Assembly (NCBI GenBank): GCA_003062345.1
Contig: PQCO01000306.1
Location: 1-7,748, forward strand
DNA: 7,748 bases
Reading direction: 5' to 3'
Source: Sedimenticola_A endophacoides
GTDB taxonomy: Bacteria > Pseudomonadota > Gammaproteobacteria > Chromatiales > Chromatiaceae
Position numbers and translations under genes: made by a program. The first letter of the stretch is position 1; each line of letters starts with the position of its first letter. Positions 6,744-7,748 of the stretch are shown here, one piece after another. The notes under the pieces were generated by a model. That model searched no databases. It saw only the letters and a list, made by a program, of their open reading frames with translations, and was not told the origin of the DNA.

Positions 6744-7445
6744 ATGGGTGATATCTGTCCGGGGGCTTGGTGCCGCTCCAGGCGTGTGCGGGTCGGGCTG
6801 TTGGTACTCCTCGCCATGCTGGCGGGCTCGGGCTGGGCCGCAGGGGTTGCCGGCGAGGCGGGTGAGGGACAGGCCCGCCCCCGGCTGGCCTACCTGGTCT
6901 CGGATCTGCGGATTCCGTTTTGGGACATCCTGTGGCGCGGGATCAGAAGCCGTGCCGAGGGCCTTGGCTACCGGGTTCAGGTGTACAGCGCCAACAATGG
7001 GGCGAAGCGGGAGCTTGAGCACGCGGTCAAGGTGATCCGTGGCGGGGTCGATGGAATCATCGTATCGCCCACCAACTCGTCGGCCTGCGCCACTATCCTG
7101 AAATTCGCCCGGCAGGGCGGCATCCCCGTGGTGATCGCCGATGTCGGGACCGATGGCGGGGCGTTTGTCTCCTATATCTCCTCGGATAACCGTGATGGGG
7201 CCTACCGGATAGGAAAGGTGTTGACGCGGCGGATGCACGCGCTCGGCTGGGGGGATGGCCGGGTCGGTATCATCGCCATACCGCAAACCCGGGAGAACGG
7301 CAGGGCGCGTACGGCCGGTTTCATGGAGGCCCTTGATGAGGCGGGAATCCGGGGTGCGGGAATTCGTCAGCAGGTCGATTTTTCCTACCAGGAGACCTAT
7401 CCCGAATTATTCATAAAAAAGGGCGCACCTCGTTCAACCAATTGA
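6744..7445 (+). pseudogene. Periplasmic sugar-binding-like protein, truncated by an insertion element
   Basis: The native part is 219 residues (to 7400). A signal peptide covers about 12-33 (RRVRVGLLVLLAMLAG...WAA). The fold is that of the type I periplasmic-binding proteins (RbsB/TorT-like): PRLAYLVSDLRIPFWD (46-61), GVDGIIVSPTNSS (101-113), GIPVVIADVG (126-135), SDNRDGAY (147-154) and TRENGRARTAGFMEAL (172-187). The family usually needs about 300 residues, so roughly the last quarter is missing. At 7401 the frame enters the insertion element, gains 14 foreign residues and stops at 7443-7445. The ATG at 6744 has GAGG nine bases upstream; a GTG at 6729 is the alternative. Such proteins serve ABC transporters or act as sensors beside histidine kinases or diguanylate cyclases. 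No partner is visible because the downstream side is interrupted, so its ligand and role stay open. Confidence 0.8.
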
Positions 7446-7457
7446 TATAATTGGTAT
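7401..7457 (+). repeat. 57-bp terminal inverted repeat, right copy
   Basis: This is the perfect reverse complement of 125-181. It runs from the element terminus to just past the palindrome ACCAATT (7437-7443) / AATTGGT (7449-7455). Confidence 0.9.
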
Positions 7458-7497
7458 TTCGCCAAAAACGCTTCGGTGAAGCTAAACGAGGTCGCCC
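7421..7497 (+). promoter_or_regulatory. Stem that can hide the transposase ribosome-binding site
   Basis: GGGCG (7421-7425) and ACCTCGTT (7427-7434), with C7426 bulged, are complementary to AACGAGGT (7485-7492) and CGCCC (7493-7497). The Shine-Dalgarno GAGG (7488-7491) is inside this stem, two bases before the ATG at 7499. A smaller hairpin, GCTTC (7470-7474) with GAAGC (7478-7482), is nested within. A transcript starting at about 7458 would lack the upstream arm, so only read-through RNA from outside could fold this way. Confidence 0.6.
7446..7451 (+). promoter_or_regulatory. Probable -10 box of the transposase promoter
   Basis: A perfect TATAAT sits inside the palindrome of the terminal repeat. 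Transcription would start near 7458, about 40 bases before the transposase ATG. The -35 region (around 7423-7428, GCGCAC) is poor, so the promoter is probably weak, as is common for insertion sequences. Confidence 0.45.
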
Positions 7498-7498
7498 C

Positions 7499-7708
7499 AT
7501 GTCCAAGTCTACCCAAGAACCGCTGAGATTTCTCCCCGTTGACGGCCTGAGCGTGCGTGGCGATTTTGACGGCGGCGCCTTGTCCTCGGATTTCGGTCCC
7601 ATGATTCTACGCGGCCTCGATGTGCATGACCAGATTATCTGCGGTAGATTCCGCCCATCCTGTCCACAATCCCTGATGGATAAAGAAGAACCCCCTCGAA
7701 CAACTTGA
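7499..7708 (+). pseudogene. IS1380-family transposase, N-terminal fragment
   Basis: The first 47 or so residues (LRFLPVDGLSVRGDFDGG, ALSSDFGPMILRGLDVHDQI) look like the start of IS1380-family transposases, whose N-terminus typically has the pattern DFDGG followed by SSD and a leucine-rich LLRG stretch. After about residue 47 (near 7640) the sequence loses this character and stops at residue 69, whereas the family is over 400 residues. The catalytic residues are therefore absent and the protein cannot be active. GAGG (7488-7491) lies seven bases before the ATG. Identification is from memory of the family pattern, without alignment. Confidence 0.7.
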
Positions 7709-7723
7709 ACATTGTCCGAGGGG
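7692..7723. repeat. Inverted repeat at the right edge
   Basis: CCCCTCG (7692-7698) pairs with CGAGGGG (7717-7723), and inside it ACAA (7700-7703) pairs with TTGT (7712-7715). No T-run follows on the plus strand. It overlaps the end of the broken transposase frame, so it belongs to the sequence that replaced the transposase body rather than to the transposase itself. Confidence 0.55.
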
Positions 7724-7748
7724 ACGGTCTCCTGTGTTCTTCGCCAAA

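Larger units (their letters stand above)
7401..7748 (+). mobile_element. IS1380-family-like element, left end, broken
   Basis: The element begins at CCCGAATTATTCAT (7401), exactly where the upstream gene loses its homology, and includes the 57-bp repeat, a leader and the first part of a transposase. The IS1380 assignment rests on the transposase N-terminus. The coding frame departs from the family after about 7640, so either a deletion or a second insertion has occurred, or this is a non-autonomous derivative. Its right end is outside the window. The base quadruplet before it is CTAT, a possible target duplication that cannot be tested here. Confidence 0.7.

Noticed and set aside
7692..7723. 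Possible integron attC site
   Set aside because: The hairpin shape is superficially similar, but the core-site consensus (GTTRRRY and its partner) is absent and no integrase is present.

Overview
This is a GC-rich stretch of about 7.7 kb that looks like a chromosomal fragment from a gammaproteobacterium. A sulfur-oxidising or Chromatiales-like lineage is my guess. The evidence is a PpsR of the proteobacterial type, a three-gene pntAA-pntAB-pntB transhydrogenase with PntB very close to the enterobacterial protein in its NADP domain, and an IS1380-type transposase start. No rRNA, tRNA or CRISPR array is present.

Layout. Positions 1-181 look like the end of a mobile element that terminates in a 57-bp sequence. 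Positions 182-535 carry a minus-strand frame with good codon bias but no convincing start, probably a gene remnant. At 710-1561 lies ppsR, the kinase/pyrophosphorylase that regulates PEP synthase. A strong sigma70-type promoter at 1614-1642 then drives pntAA (1693-2790), pntAB (2923-3213) and pntB (3225-4625), a complete proton-translocating NAD(P) transhydrogenase. A gene-free stretch (4626-4962) ends the operon with a clear Rho-independent terminator at 4863-4890. On the minus strand, 4963-6510 encodes an exported protein with a thioredoxin-like CVNC domain followed by an NHL-type beta-propeller. Divergent from it, 6744-7400 encodes a sugar-binding-like periplasmic protein that is cut off at 7401 by an IS1380-like element. 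The transposase of that element (7499-7708) is itself broken.

How the parts fit together. The intact genes are housekeeping energy metabolism. The transhydrogenase balances NADH/NADPH against the proton gradient, and PpsR gates pyruvate-to-PEP conversion, although no ppsA is in the window. The notable structure is mobile. The 57-bp sequences at 125-181 and 7401-7457 are perfect inverted repeats bracketing the whole core segment. The right copy carries a TATAAT inside a palindrome and an arm that can pair with the transposase ribosome-binding site, which would silence translation from read-through transcripts. I see no convincing new multi-gene defence or metabolic system. The best leads are the paired insertion ends, a strong leader hairpin ahead of the disrupted periplasmic gene, and a possible structured RNA after pntB.
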